Shown here: one piece after another, positions 35,798-48,135 of the stretch | Numbering within the stretch: position 1 is the first letter of the stretch | Layout of the letters: each line of letters starts with the position of its first letter | Origin: Neonectria sp. B-13 | Lineage: Eukaryota > Ascomycota > Sordariomycetes > Hypocreales > Nectriaceae | Reading direction: 5' to 3' | Length of the DNA stretch: 64,000 nt | Assembly (NCBI GenBank): GCA_002682825.1 | Contig: NOKP01000008.1 | Coordinates: 248,001 to 312,000, forward strand | Position numbers and translations under genes: made by a program | Notes under the pieces: generated by a model | The model's input: the letters and a program-made list of their open reading frames with translations, nothing else | What the model was told of the DNA's origin: nothing | Databases searched by the model: none

Positions 35798-37684
35798 CTA
35801 TAGCTTCTTGATGACGACTTCAATGGTCCTGGCTACCTCATCAAGTTCTTCTTCCTTCCAAACACGACCAAGATGCACAAAATCATACCCATCGCGCTTC
35901 TCCGATATCTCATTGAACATGGCTTCCATACCCCTCTTCCTATAGAGAATATTACGTTGCTCTTCTGAGATGTCCCAATCGTATGCAACCATTTTGACAA
36001 ACCCCAAGATTGTGGCGGCAAACCCGGCTGCGATAGGTGTCGCGACAGACGTCCCGCTCTTCCGCACCTTTTTCCCCTTCCACTCACTTTCCACGGCGAC
36101 ACCGAGTGTTGAGAAGTTCGACATAGCAGCCTTCGGTGTAGGGTTCATGGTGCCTTTGTTTCCAAGCCCGTCGGACGCGTGGATGCACATGACGTCTGAT
36201 CTCCTAGCCGGTCGTGCTCGACCCGAGAGTGCTCCGTTGTTGGAGGCGGCGGCAAAAACAAGTATTCCTTTCTCCGTTGCGAGATCCACAGCTGATTCTA
36301 CATCATTGTATCTTTCCTCAAGCCCGAGCGACAGGGAAATAATATCGACTTCCCACTTGTTGGTTGCCCATTTTATAGCCTAACCAGGCACTTGTCAGTG
36401 ATGTGTCGACCAGAAAATAGCTTGGAGGAGGGTACAAACCTCTGCGATCCCTGGAATGAAAGCCTCGTTTACCTCTTTGTCGTTGCATATCTTTGCGACG
36501 TAGATCGTGGATGCCGGGGCCATCTTCAGGAGGAGTCGGGTGACCATTGTACCGTGACCTAAGGTGTCCTCATCCTGAGATCCAGACACCCGGTTCATCC
36601 TTTCTCCTATTCTCTTCGTACGCAGATCTCGGTCAATCACCTTGTCTTCTTTGCTGACTCCAGAATCAAGAACCGCGATTCGAATCTTTTCACACCGTGA
36701 TATGTCCCTTAGCTCTCTCACCGACTGCAACGCCCAATCTAAATGATCCATGAATTGTTTTGCATGCACAACTCTATAGAGCAATGTATATTAGCAACCA
36801 TGCCCAACTTATCGATCACATAATGTTTAACTTGCTCTGTATCAGTTGCGGTAACCTCGTCGTCATCGAATAATAGGCGCTTCAAGACCTTTGAAGGTAT
36901 GATCCCAACATCGGAGGATAGATTACTCCATAAATCGGAAATTCCGTGAAACAAGCTACTGGCCCGAGGAAAGTCCTTTGTGAGTAACTTGAAGAGGGGC
37001 TGAAGAATCCGCTTGTAAACCACAGTGCTATGTCTGTGTTGCAGTCCATATTTGTCGTCGATGAAGTGGTCGGAGGAGGCGCAGCACTTCGGTCGGGGGC
37101 TGGCTGGTCTAAGTCTGGTGGACTTTGCCCCATCGTTGGTGGGCTTTGCAAGACCTCGCAAGTAGACTTGAGCTCATGATCACGCACCATGCCCCGTAAA
37201 AGAAGTAGTTCACGAAACCGCTTTGCGAATATAAGCTTAGAATTCTGTATAATTATGTCAGCGTCTTTATCAACAAACTGGCAGAAACAGCAGGGACCCA
37301 AATGTCAGGTTCTGGAGGCACCAAGTCTTTACTTGAGGGAACAACCCCGTGGCCAGGCAAGATCTCATCATCCACCATCTTTTCAAACCTGTCCAGTACG
37401 CTGTTCGTTTGTTCGAGTAGCCCCTCTATCACCGACAGACCCTGAAAATTTCCAACCGTTGCGTGACTCATAAAGACGTTGATTCTCAGGTTCGCCCGAA
37501 GTTTGGTGATGCAGTCATTCAGCCGGTCGAGTGTTTCGCCATGCATCACTCCGTATCGACCTTCATCCGCCGCCTCGATTGTTGGTAGAGTTGGTGAGTG
37601 TTTTAAAAATGGAAACACTGCTAGGAGCAGATCCCATGACTGCTGAAGAGTCTCATCGTTCATGGCAGGCATTGACAAGGGCAA
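35798..37684 (-). CDS. Subtilisin-like serine protease (S8) with N-terminal regulatory region
   Basis: The gene has several exons. The C-terminal part is clear: an exon ending at 36440 joins 36379-35798 in phase across a 59-nt intron. The catalytic Asp is in IAVLDSGVS, His in LGHGTMV and Ser in SGTSVATP, so the triad is complete. The N-terminal half (37684 to about 36,800) carries a helical region (LLAVFPFLKHSP, GLLEQTNSVLDRFEKM), a Pro-rich linker, and SLFHGISDLWSNL. The splice sites near 37,250-37,310, 37,130-37,200 and 36,790-36,830 are ambiguous, and the last may hide another frame break. There is no signal peptide, so it is a cytoplasmic protease. Next to a gasdermin-like gene it most resembles the HET-Q2-type activating protease; alternatively it is an NLR-associated S8 protease with an unrelated substrate. 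Confidence 0.78.
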
Positions 37685-38125
37685 AAAGCAAGACCTGAAC
37701 TGCGGTTCTGCGGGGAAAGGAAGACAAGGCTGAGGGCCCGGGCCGATTCGTAAGGATCAATCAATTATGCCAGAAAAGGAAGACACCTTTACAGCTCTTC
37801 CCATTGTTGCACAACCCCTCATTGCTGGTCATCATCTTCCTCCAACGCCCCATCATTGACATTGTCATCTTTATCTACTCTTGTTCACGTTTCTTCACGA
37901 GCTACCTTAGCCGATCTTTGACAGCCATAGGTGGTGCATCAGTTGCTCCCGTCAACACTGGATCACGGCCAGCGTCTGCTCGTCGTCGGCTGCCACACTA
38001 ATTACCGCTCTATAAAGCTCTTGGCAACTCCTTCAGAGCCACAACAGTTCAAAAAACGAGAATTTCTCATCTTTACAAGTGTGCTAACAGATGCAAACTC
38101 AGCCATTAGCACGGTGAAATTCGAA
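37685..38125. other. Intergenic, divergent promoters of protease and C2H2 gene
   Basis: About 440 bp between divergent starts. A plus-strand frame opens at 37931 in phase with the C2H2 gene and could supply a longer N-terminus, but it is not family-like. The two genes may share control. Confidence 0.45.
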
Positions 38126-39791
38126 ATGGAGCTAGCCAACAGCAAGGACCAAGGGTCAGTCACCGAGGAGAAACAGACAACCATATTTGACGCCTCATAC
38201 GCTTGTCTGGTCCTTTTTGACAAAATCGAGGCAATATTTGACATCAACGACTTGGAATCAGGGCAGGGCGTGGGGAGTGAACCCTCTAGCGATGGGACAC
38301 AACCCAGTCTTGCTGGGCTGCACAGCGGCTTTTCCATATGGGCAGACTACACTGGCGCCCTGTCCCTACAAGAATCGTCTTTGGATACCAGACTACGAGG
38401 TTACTCAGATGTCTCCTCCGTGATAATCGAGCTACTCGAGATGGTTGCCAGGAATTTGCGACGACGTAAGTCTTTCCTAGCCTGAACAAGTTCACATGAA
38501 AATCCACGGCCATACAAGTTTGGAGGTGATTGATCGCTTTAATCCAGTTGACAACGACAAATTCTCGTCGGGGGCCAAGGATGTGTCGAATTATCCACTG
38601 AAGGCAGTTGATGAGGCCCTGGATCGCCTACACTTTATCGCCATAGCTATCCGGCAGACATCCGCCAAACGCCTTCAGTATGACGCGGAGGCTTTTCTGA
38701 GAGATGAAGACACTCATTTTCGAAAAGACGCGATAGCATATGTCAAATGGAAATACCCCAGAGCACGGAAGGACTTGTGTGCCCAGTTGGGCGATTCCAT
38801 CGCAGTTCGGCGCAGAATGATACTGCAAAATGTCCAACATGCAAAAAGGATAGCGAAGAGGCGGCCATTATCGATTGCAATACCTACGTCCTCCCCAACT
38901 GATAATACGAGAGCCCCTAGGATGCGGCTGAGAGGAGAGCCTCGAGGGTCTGGTGATAAAGGCGCTGGACCTAATCCCCCTTCAAGCGTTCCAACCGACG
39001 CATCCAGGCCCATCAACGAACGAGCTATCCTGCGGGGCGTGGAGCAACGCCCCACCTCATCACTATCTCCCAGACAAAGTAAGGCAAGCGTCAACAACAC
39101 AGAAGATTCGTTCGAGTATCCAAAGCCGCCGGAGGTTCAACCCGGTACAAAGCATACACCCTGTCCCTATTGCATGGCTCCCCTTGAATCATCCGAACAG
39201 GTGATTAAGTCGGAGTATTGGCGGTAAGGGAGCGGACTCGGTCTTGTAAAGTAGTATGCTAACTGAAGCTACAGTCGTCATGTCGACGAACACCTTCAGC
39301 CCTACGTCTGTCTCTTCCCCGAATGTGCCAAAGCTTTCGTCTTCTTTCCTCGACAAAAGGAGTGGAGACAGCATATGGAAGATGTTCATTCGCCGGATTG
39401 GTCAAGATCAGTGCACACCTTAACGTATTACTGCGACATAGGGCACGAGAAGTCCATTCCGTTCGAAACCGAAGAGGAGTGGAACCAACACATGCAAGAT
39501 CTGAATCTCCATTCAAGCCGCTTCACCAAAGCTCCGACCAAGGCCCAACTCGATACTCTCATTATCAGAAAGCAAGAATTTGTTCTTCGTGAAGAGTTTG
39601 TCTGCCCTTTGTGCGAGTGTGTACCGACGTTGATGAAACCTCTTGTTGGCAGGTTGAACTCGGAAGACCTCGTTGGAAAACTGACGATGCACGTTGCCGA
39701 GCATATTAAATCGTTGTCATTGATGTCATTGCCTTGCCTTCAAGCTGATCCTACGGAAGCGGACAATATCAGCTTGATTGACGAACAGTAG
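38126..39791 (+). CDS. C2H2-type zinc-finger protein of the fungal acuF-like family
   Basis: Three exons: 38126 to about 38465, about 38519 to 39223, and 39275-39791. The second junction is in phase with good signals. The first is uncertain because the strong donor GTAAGT at 38466 does not give the right phase with the obvious acceptor. The N-terminal helical part (ASYACLVLFDKIEAIF, then ALDRLHFIAIAIRQTSAKRLQYDAEAF split by the intron region) is typical of a widespread fungal family. The zinc-finger part holds CPYCMAPL, RHVDEHLQPYVCLFPEC, WRQHMEDVHSPDW, and a final FVCPLCECVP with HVAEHIKSLSL. The family's role is unknown; members often sit near NLR and incompatibility genes. Nucleic-acid or protein binding through zinc ligands is likely. 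Total length is about 520 residues. Confidence 0.78.
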
Positions 39792-40627
39792 TCACTCAGG
39801 CGGGAGTTTCACCCGGGATCAAGTCCCAAAATGCCCAGCGAGCCGATTCTGTCACATATAAGTCATAGTTCTACTACGCATTAGCGGAGTGCGCATTCCA
39901 TTTTGCCATAGCTAGCAATGCGACAGATTCAGTTCTCCCGAATGTCCCGGGATTCCTAAACTTCTAAGACGAAGGGCACTCTCTGCCTCTTCGGACACTC
40001 TACGTATGGGGCTAGAGATAAGTGCTGACTGCGACGCTTCCGATTTGTAAATGAAGTTCGTTCGCAGATCCTTGTCTTGATTATTTGGACTCCGTCGGGC
40101 GCAATAGAATACTTCGATCCCTTGAGCAGTGATTCACAGCCTGAGTGAACTTGTCAAGATACCGGTTACTCAACCCAGACAATTTTCTCTTGGTGTCCTG
40201 CGGAGTAGAGTTCATTACATTTTATAAAGTAGTACTTGCTTGACAATAATTCCTCATTGACACAGGCAGCAATAATCGAGATGGGAACACTGTAGAAGAC
40301 TCCAATAATTGGGACAAGGAAGGAATGGAGCAACGGGTTCAATAATGATCAAAAGACTGTGACAAGGACCCTGCACATCATTTATCGGCGATTTTAAGTT
40401 GGATGAGAAGTTAAATTATATTTTGTGAGAATCCATCCAGTCGTGTACTCTTCCTTCTAGGATCTCCTGCCCGAAATTGCCGCAAATGATGCTTTCGTGC
40501 GCTCTGTGGTACCAGCCTCAGGGAGAATCCAGGTGACAAATAAGGCAAGCGCTGCTCGAATCGACTCCGTTTGAGTTTCTATGCTTTACTGCGAGATGCC
40601 CTAACGACGTAATGATTGATATATATT
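39792..40627. other. Intergenic, no gene seen
   Basis: Separates the C2H2 gene from small gene copy B. Only short frames were found on both strands, and no repeat was recognised. Confidence 0.45.
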
Positions 40628-40928
40628 CTATGTAGAAACGTTAGCCATGCATAATCCCTCGAGGTATTTCGTCTGACAAACATGAAGTCGGTCGGCGTTT
40701 GGCCCTTCAACCGTGACTTTGTAAATATCTGCGCGGAGCTGGTTAGATGTTAGCATCGTCCGCTACGCTGAAGCATTTTAAACATACGCTGATTGAATAC
40801 TGATCGGAAAGCGCGTGGTTGGCCTCAAGGACACTTCGAATCTCGTGCAACGTTGCGGAGGAAGATGGGACTGTGATTTGAGCTCCGTTGTCTACGCTCT
40901 TCCATTTCAATCCACGAACACGCGGCAT
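40628..40928 (-). CDS. Small two-exon protein of an unrecognised family, copy B
   Basis: Proposed exons 40928-40788 and 40738-40628 with a 49-nt GTATGT..CAG intron, phase 0, encode about 83 residues. Motifs in order are MPRVRGLKWKSVDNG, QITVP, then TLHEIRSVLEANHALSD, and after the intron DIYKVTVEGPN and LHVCQTKYLEG. These align one for one with copy A: LKW-[RK]-S-x-D-N, I-[ST]-V-P, E-I-R, the Y-x-[IV]-T-[IV] strand, and the single Cys in L-x-V-C. The start context ATGCCGC is also shared. No database family comes to mind. An in-frame upstream start at 41006 would add a non-conserved leader, which I do not favour. Confidence 0.58.
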
Positions 40929-42326
40929 GGCAACGGCAGGAGCTGGTTTTGATGAATCCAAAACGACGTTCTGGGGAATGCAAGATGTCTGGGTACTGAA
41001 AAGCATGACGCTGGCGCTTGAAAACCGGGTAAGGGTTCAATCGTACATGTGAGACAATTATTATGGGTTTGCAAAGGGAGGAGCTGACGATGAGGAGCGG
41101 CAATTGATTGCATTCTCGGCTTTTTAATAAAGTGGCAAGGCGGAATACCTTTGCTCCTCGGGCTAGCATTGCCCCAATTCTGACCCAATCACATCATACT
41201 CACAGCCAACTCTTTTCATTGCAAAGCGCGCAGCAAGGGGGTGGGCTAGTGGGTTCTCGGATTCACAGCCAGCACAACCTGACCGCCACGGAGGCTTGAG
41301 GTTGTGTCACCCTTGCACGCGTCGAAAGGCGGCGGTTCCGGGTGAATCCAGGATTCTCGCCTCCGCCCGTTGGCTTATCCCCGTGGCAAAAAGGCATCCA
41401 ATAATATCCCCCCGCGAGGCTCACTATTGTCTCATCCTGTCTGCCTCGTGAACCCCTTCGCGTATTACATGGCCCCGCCAACCCACCCACAGAAGTTGGT
41501 AGCTGGGAGGGGGGTCTTATGTTGGCTGGGTGGCTCACACCACTTCGTTCAAATCCAGTAGCTGTAGCCGAGTTTCCACGGAATTAGCAAACAGTCAGTA
41601 AAGATTCGGGCCTTGAGACATTAGGTGATACTGTTTGATTGCGCTGCAACAATCGCAATACTTGCGAATCACATTGTGCTGCCAACATCGATATGACTGC
41701 TTTCTTGATCCAATCCAGAAGGGTGCACAACAATTGCCTCCATCTGCATGCTGCCAAATATACTGCAAGCCTCACAATAACGAACGCAGGTTAGCTGGAC
41801 TGCCTCGTTCGTAAAATGAACTGCTTATGTAGAAAGAACTGTGGGCGTTCGGGCTGATGTCTCAGTGCTGCAACTCTCATCACAAATGCTGTATGCAACC
41901 ACACCTTTCTTGCCTTACGCCATCGAGGGCCTCGTTGCCTCGTCGCCTACGATGGGTAGTTTTCAGGACCCCATGCCGGCTACAGCCTGAAGCAAACAAA
42001 TACTGCCCTGGCTCAGCCTCTATATGAACCAGCGCGTGGTGGAACTGTTGGTCAAAATGAAGACTTTTCTCTGCACGACTTCAAGGTCTCGTGTTTCTTC
42101 TCGCTACTTTATCTACTTCATTCTCGAGGTAAGCTAGGCTTAGCCACTGGCCACTGCAAGAGGTAATGATAAGCTGACTGACTTCATAGCCCAGTTTGAC
42201 AATTTACAACCTACGAATTCGCCCCCTCTTGGAGCAACCCAAACTGGGTCCGATGACTGGAATCCGCCTGCCGCATTACACAATCTTTTACGCCTTTTTG
42301 AGCCACCAGACTCTAGTCGTGTGACG
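40929..42326. other. Intergenic, no firm gene
   Basis: Small GC-richer frames at 41,100-41,560 on both strands look like chance frames. A short frame from 42057 ends at a good GTAAGC donor, but no in-phase continuation into the kinase gene was found. Promoter of the kinase gene. Confidence 0.4.
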
Positions 42327-44110
42327 ATGACAGACTCAAGATCTCTGGATGACCTTGGTTTCGTCAAGGTAAAGGATGGTGGCAATGACCTCATTTATCG
42401 CCATAATTGGTCAGCCAGGGATGTCAACAACCCGGTCACAACTACCACACCACCAGAAAGAATTGCAGAAAGGATTCGAAAGGCTTTGGGCGACTCAAAA
42501 GTTGACGCCAATGTCGCCTTTTGTGGACAAGTAAACTTTGTGCCACTGGATAAGCTTGGCGACATAATCAACGAACCAAATATCCTGCAGCTTCTCCATC
42601 AGCTCGAGTCATGCAACGAAATGTCGAACGCTGAAAAACAGGAGCTCTCAGTTCAAATATGTCGCTTTCACAGGAAGGTCGTTGCGACGCTGATTAAAAT
42701 CAAAATGGAAGAGGACATTCCCAGAATGGTCCGAGAAGACCTCCGTGACGACTGTCTCCCTCTATTGGACTCTCTCGACTATTCAACATTAACAACTATG
42801 ACCGGAAATACATGTTCAACGATGAGCACGTGGGGTGTTGAAAAACGGCGCAAGTTTTGCAAGACAAGCAACACATACAATGCTCCATTCTTCATGAGGC
42901 CGGAAACACACGGGGTTTACCACTATGTCCTTCATGAGCTGATGATACTTCCGTTTGTGCGGGATCAACCACGAAATGGAGAAGTCGACGACCAATCCGA
43001 AAGGCCTGATCTGGATCCAGCGACGGAAGGAGATGAAGGTGGTTACAGCATCGTGAGACGTGTAAAAATACATCCTAGTCACCATCAGTTCGGAGATTAT
43101 GGCGTACGTAATTACAATCCCCATGACCGTCCTTGTACTGATGCAGTCGTTGCCAGATCTCAACTCAAGACAACACTTTCGCTATCAAGACGCTTTCCAC
43201 GCGACACGAGAAAGATTTTGAGGACGAAGTTAGCGTCCTACTTCGGTTTTCCCACCATACAAACAAGCAACTCGTCAAGCTTCTAGCAACTTACGAAGTG
43301 CGCAACGGAAATGATGTGACTTACCATCTAATCTTTCCCTGGGCGGACGGGAGCGTTCGGACACTATGGAGGAAGATCCCACCCATTAATCGGAGTGACT
43401 CCACCTACATCAAATGGATAGCTAGGGAGTCAGTCGCCATCGTCGAGTCGCTGTCTTTTCTTCATGACGAGTACGCAAGAGATTTGGACGACGTCAACCG
43501 AGAAAATTGGGGAAGACATGGAGATATCAAGGCTGCTAATTTTCTCGTCTACAAGGACCCTTCCGCCGCCGCTTCTACAGGATTAATATTCATGGCCGAT
43601 TTCGGACTATCGCGATTCCATCGCCTGAAGTCTCGATCCATGGTGCCTCCTACCAGGGCGTCTGCTTCTTTTCGCCCTCCCGAGTTCGACCTACAGGGGG
43701 GGACTCTAAGCAGGAAGTCGGATATTTGGTGTCTCGGTACGTTCTTCTTGGAGTTTTTAACGTGGTATTTGGAAGGGTGGGATGGTGTAGCCGAAAAGTT
43801 CCCGGACTTCCGAGGAGAGCTGGATCACAAGAAAATCGTATCCGATATCTTTTTTCGAATCCAAGGACAAGTGGCCTCCGTCAAGCCCAAGGTCAATGAG
43901 TGGATCCTCAATCTCCATCGCCATCAAAATTGTACGTGGTATGTGCATGATCTTTTGAATCTCATCCAAGAACACATGTTGCGTGTCGGTCAGGGCGATC
44001 GGATGGGAACTAGGGAACTGAAAACGGAGTTGAAATCAATGAACGAGAGATGCCGGACGGACATGAATTATTGCGTTCAACGCTGCGGGTGCGAGCGATC
44101 GACGGCATGA
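42327..44110 (+). CDS. Protein kinase with fungus-specific N-terminal domain
   Basis: Exons 42327-43103 and 43157-44110 join in phase over a 53-nt intron and encode 576 residues. Residues 1-200 are a fungus-specific region (AERIRKALGDSKV, FCGQVNFVPLDKLGD) found in a large family of orphan fungal kinases. The kinase domain starts with the Gly-rich segment GGYSIVRRVKIHPSHH. The ATP Lys is in TFAIKTL right after the splice, the catalytic loop is RHGDIKAANFLV, the metal loop is MADFGLSRFH, and RPPEFDLQGG is the activation-segment end. All catalytic residues are present, so it is probably an active Ser/Thr kinase. Substrates are unknown. The family is common among accessory genes near NLR and heterokaryon-incompatibility loci. 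The initiator is the ATG at 42327. Confidence 0.85.
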
Positions 44111-45512
44111 CTAAGATCGGGCATCATGTCTATACGAATCTTTTGGCGGCAGCTGCCCAGGCGAATAGGACGCCTTAAGCACCGGAGGGACTTATCCAAG
44201 AACATCAAAGACTTGCTATCTCATCTAAGCTCAGCGGGTGAGTCTTCGAGTCAAACTGACAAGAGAAATTCTTCTGACTACTAAAGTACAGAAAAGACAA
44301 AACTTGTCGTAACAGAAGTCTCTAGTTTAGTGAGAGGTCCTAGCCTAGAATACGTTCGTAACAGCTGTGAGAGCCAAGGACTTTTAGGTCAGAAGTAATC
44401 ATTACTTCTTGAGACGGCGGTTTAGTTACGGGGCATTGGAGAGCTAGTTGTCTACTTTGATGTGAGGTATTGTGGTATTCAGTCTCGAGCTTGGGCACAT
44501 TAAAGAATATGGTATGAAGCAAAAGATGTTTGTCGGAATTGTTTCGATGACGAAAATGAGCCATATCTAGATAACATATTGAAGGTGTTCAAAAGCCATC
44601 ATAATGCTGATATGCGTCCCGTTCCAATTGTGCTAGTTCATCCTGATAATTGGTGAGACATCGGTGTAAAAGCCACTGTTAACCACGAGAGAGTACCTTC
44701 CCAAGAGTCCATGGCCCGTGTACAATGTATCGGTTGTTTTTCAGCTACACAGCCCGTCAACTTCCGGTCCAGCCGAGGGCAGGGTTCGAATGCGCTACGT
44801 ACTCGCAGGGAGTATTGCCCCTCTCCATAAAGGCGGTCGAGGCCCTGTCTCAGCTTGTTGGGGTCCTTGTATGTTTTACGCAGGACGTGCTCCGCCGCTG
44901 TTCCGCTGCTCGAGACAGAGCTCGTGCTGCTACCCGTAGGCCTGCGTGAGATCATGTTTTATCGGGTTCGGTTTATGACACTTGGCTGGCGACACCACCG
45001 TCCAACTTTTTGATGGTCAAGTGAGCCCAGCGACGCGGTGGGCGGCCGCTTTATGGAATGTGGGTGGCAGGCTGTCGGCCGATGAATCAGGCTGGGCAAG
45101 AAAATCCCAAAGAGAGCCCAATTCAACCACCTGCAGGTATTGCGGCTTGTGACCATGGATGCATGGCCAAGCGGTCCGCACAGTCAGTTATCGAGCGCCA
45201 CGTCACAGCCTGCTTCGAAGGCGTCGGGCTACACCGCGGAAAGCGCTTATCTGTAACCTTACACAAGCGGGTTGACTAATAAGGAGTGCCGGCAGTGCGA
45301 CAAAGAAGGATGCACATGCAGCCGAAGTACTCAAAGTGAGGCTAGTACCACGTCAGGAGGCGAAGTTGCGGCCAACATGTTTCGCATAGCCCCCTCAGCG
45401 GGTGGATGGATGCTCGTGTTGCGAGGCTCTCTGACCGCCACTATTGCCATTTCCGCTTTTCATCAGACAGGCAGTCCATCTCTTCGCAGCTCATCGCAGT
45501 ATCCAAGCAAGA
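44111..45512. other. Intergenic, no firm gene
   Basis: A 105-codon minus-strand frame at 44,638-44,955 and overlapping plus frames lie in a GC-richer patch, but none shows a domain. The stretch upstream of 45513 contains a possible non-conserved leader for the CorA-like gene. Confidence 0.4.
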
Positions 45513-47214
45513 CCATGGACTGGGCATCTGATGAATTTGATTTTACCGACAATGACTTGAAGCTATTCCAATACGAGGAGCGAGAATCTGTAGTCGTTCA
45601 ACGCGCAACATCTGATCCGGTGACTTGAGCCCTGGCCCTCGTTCATGGAAAGTTCGAAGCTAAATATTTCTTGCCAGGAGTGTAGACGAGATGTAATCGT
45701 ATCCGAGATGGGCTGGGCAGAGTGGCTCAAGACTGTGAGCCTAAAGTCAGACCGCTGAAATGCTTCAAGAAATACTCACGTACAATACGTAGCGGATTTT
45801 GGAAGTGCCTTCAACGCCGAAGATTTGTTTCATGCACGAACTCGCCCCTTCATTATGTCAAGCTTAGTAGCTGATCTCCTTCCAGAATTTGCAGTAGAGC
45901 AAAGAACTTCTCCGAGGATGAGGCATCACCGGTGTCCTACTTACCTTTCTCTCGTTCCACCTTTGAGGCAATAGTTCGCAAGTTTCGCATCCACCGAAAC
46001 ATAGCAAGGACGATAACTCGTGATACGGTATACTTTTCATCCAGCACCATTCACGAGCCAAAAGAATCCGCACAAAACATGGGTGGGCATGTCCCCTATT
46101 GACCACAGCCAAGGGCTAAAATGGTTGGATACAGTTTTAACTTCTCGTACTTCGTCCTACTGGGCAGACGATCTTGCCATGGCTTTAACCTACTCTCCCC
46201 AAACAAATGCGACGTTTGCCATTGTCTTCGGGTGCAACGATACGCAGCGGAGACAAATCGAGGGTCGCTTAAGAACGGTGACCCCAGCGGCGCTAGCCCA
46301 TCCCATGCTTATGCCGGGTATCCTGGCTGAGCTGGAACGAAAGCGGTTGACAGAGTTGCTTGAAGATACACTTGATAGGTTTACCCTGAGAGCTGGGGGT
46401 ACTTCTCACGTCAGTGATGGACATTTGGGCATGCTACACATGAGCGAAGAGCAAATGGGCGAGTATTTGGAACTATGCTACGAAAGTCAAAATCTCTCTA
46501 AGGAATTCAAGCGTGTCAAGCGGCAGCTTGCTAAAATGATACAGTCTTGTGACGAGTTACGTACCTCTCTACGTGGTCCTATGGCAAAGGATGGTGATGC
46601 AATTTCAGCCGAAGCGATACTAGATGGACTCGAAGACATCAGTATCAGAATCAAGAACCGAACGCTTGAAATTATTAACGAGTACGACAACAAGATTGAT
46701 GAGTGCGGCATGGTACTGGACAACACCTCGATCACAATGCAAACCGTCAGTGTCTGTGAACCTCAATATGATGCATTTGAACTAATATTAAATATAAAGA
46801 TATGGAATCACATTGCCAGAAATGACGCAGCCGTTAACACCAAAATCTCCAAAGCGAATACATCAATAGCTCTGGACTCCAAACAAGACAACGCGCAGAT
46901 GAGGTCGATCGCCCTGTTGACCATGATTTACCTGCCTGTGTCAGCCGTCGCGGTATGTAAGGCCAAAAACCAATGCGTTCCATAATTGCCACCACTTACT
47001 CGAATCACAGTCCATATTTAGTATGACCATCTTTGACTGGTCTCCGAAAAGCGGCACGATTGTCTCGAAGTACATCTGGGTCTTCATCGTTCTTTCGCTA
47101 GTATTGACAGTTGTTACGGTGCTGATATGGTACTTTGCGACCCATAAGAAAAAGAAGAAGGAAACGGACACATTCGAGGAGCTAGGGATGAGAGAACCGG
47201 GACTTCCAATGTGA
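45513..47214 (+). CDS. CorA-like Mg2+ transporter-family membrane protein
   Basis: Multi-exon. The firmly placed part is an exon ending 46082, then 46135-46952 and 47011-47214, all in phase with introns of 52 and 58 nt. The N-terminal part (MDWASDEFDFTDNDL at 45513 through about 45,900) needs further introns that I could not fix. The middle has PFSRSTFEAIVRKFRIHRNIARTI and SSYWADDLAMALTY, typical of fungal CorA-like proteins. A long helical stalk follows (about 46,440-46,900). Two membrane segments end the protein (ALLTMIYLPVSAVASIFSM and WVFIVLSLVLTVVTVLIWYF), with a Lys-rich tail. The canonical GMN loop of true CorA is not evident between the helices, so magnesium transport is doubtful; many fungal members of this branch are of unknown role. 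Confidence 0.68.
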
Positions 47215-48135
47215 TGACATGCAGTTGGCACGTTCTTGCAGAAATGTGAGGTTTTCGAACGGTTAACCATGAGTTTTCGCGCCCAGAAGCTGGATAGCAA
47301 GCATCACTCGCGGCTTAACGCCAAGGACCAAACATTTGTCTCTCTATTGAACGTCTCGAAGAATTAAGAATTTATACGGATGATTTGGAACAAGGAGCCT
47401 CGGGAGTTTTACAGCGCCATGGAGCCGGCGAATCCGTGCCTTCCATGCATAATTAGCCGGAAGCAAAAGACCATTGATGAAAGAAAAGAACACAAGCTTC
47501 TATTTCGTTGAAATTTTTGAGCCGTTTAACCAGGGACTATGGATCATGAGCTTTGAATCGTAAGTAGTAGCCGCTTTGGATTTAGGAGACCAGCTCGATG
47601 ATGACAGTAATGACCCAGGGCCGTTCTCGAAGCGAGCGATATCTATACCCCACACATCATTGCGGTGCGCTATTTCTAAACTGGAAAGCTCGGTGCCCAT
47701 CTATCTAAAATCACACAGCAAGTATCACCATTCTAGGTGCGATATCCACACGGCATTCAGATCTATGGTCCGAAATGTTGGCTTGGGCCATTTTCTTGGA
47801 GCAAAACCCGGGGCTGTCTTTAAAGTTCGACGGGCCATATCAACTACTCCACTTACATATGGATGTAACCTGCCTCTTCTGACTATCCGTTCCCTATTTG
47901 AGTCATATGGCCGAAGTATAGAGTGAGTGAATTACGGGGAACAATGGCGATTGCAATCGCACAATAGTGGATTCTGCTCGAACCATAGGTATGCGGGGTA
48001 GGGGTTCTGACCATAATGATCATCGTACTACACATTCAAAATAACAGGCGAGCCACAAACGACTATAGAATAAACATTTGGGAACTTAATGGAAGGACAA
48101 CCTCGACCTCGATTGACGGAGCTACAGCACTCAAG
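47215..48135. other. Intergenic
   Basis: No supported gene. A 116-codon plus frame at 47576-47926 has no domain. An open frame from 48016 is continuous with the carboxylesterase but precedes its signal peptide. Confidence 0.4.

Noticed and set aside
44770..44800. GGTTCGAA word resembling a tRNA B box
   Set aside because: No matching A box or foldable cloverleaf around it.
44638..44955. Minus-strand 105-codon frame in a GC-richer patch
   Set aside because: Competes with open frames on the opposite strand and shows no recognisable motif.
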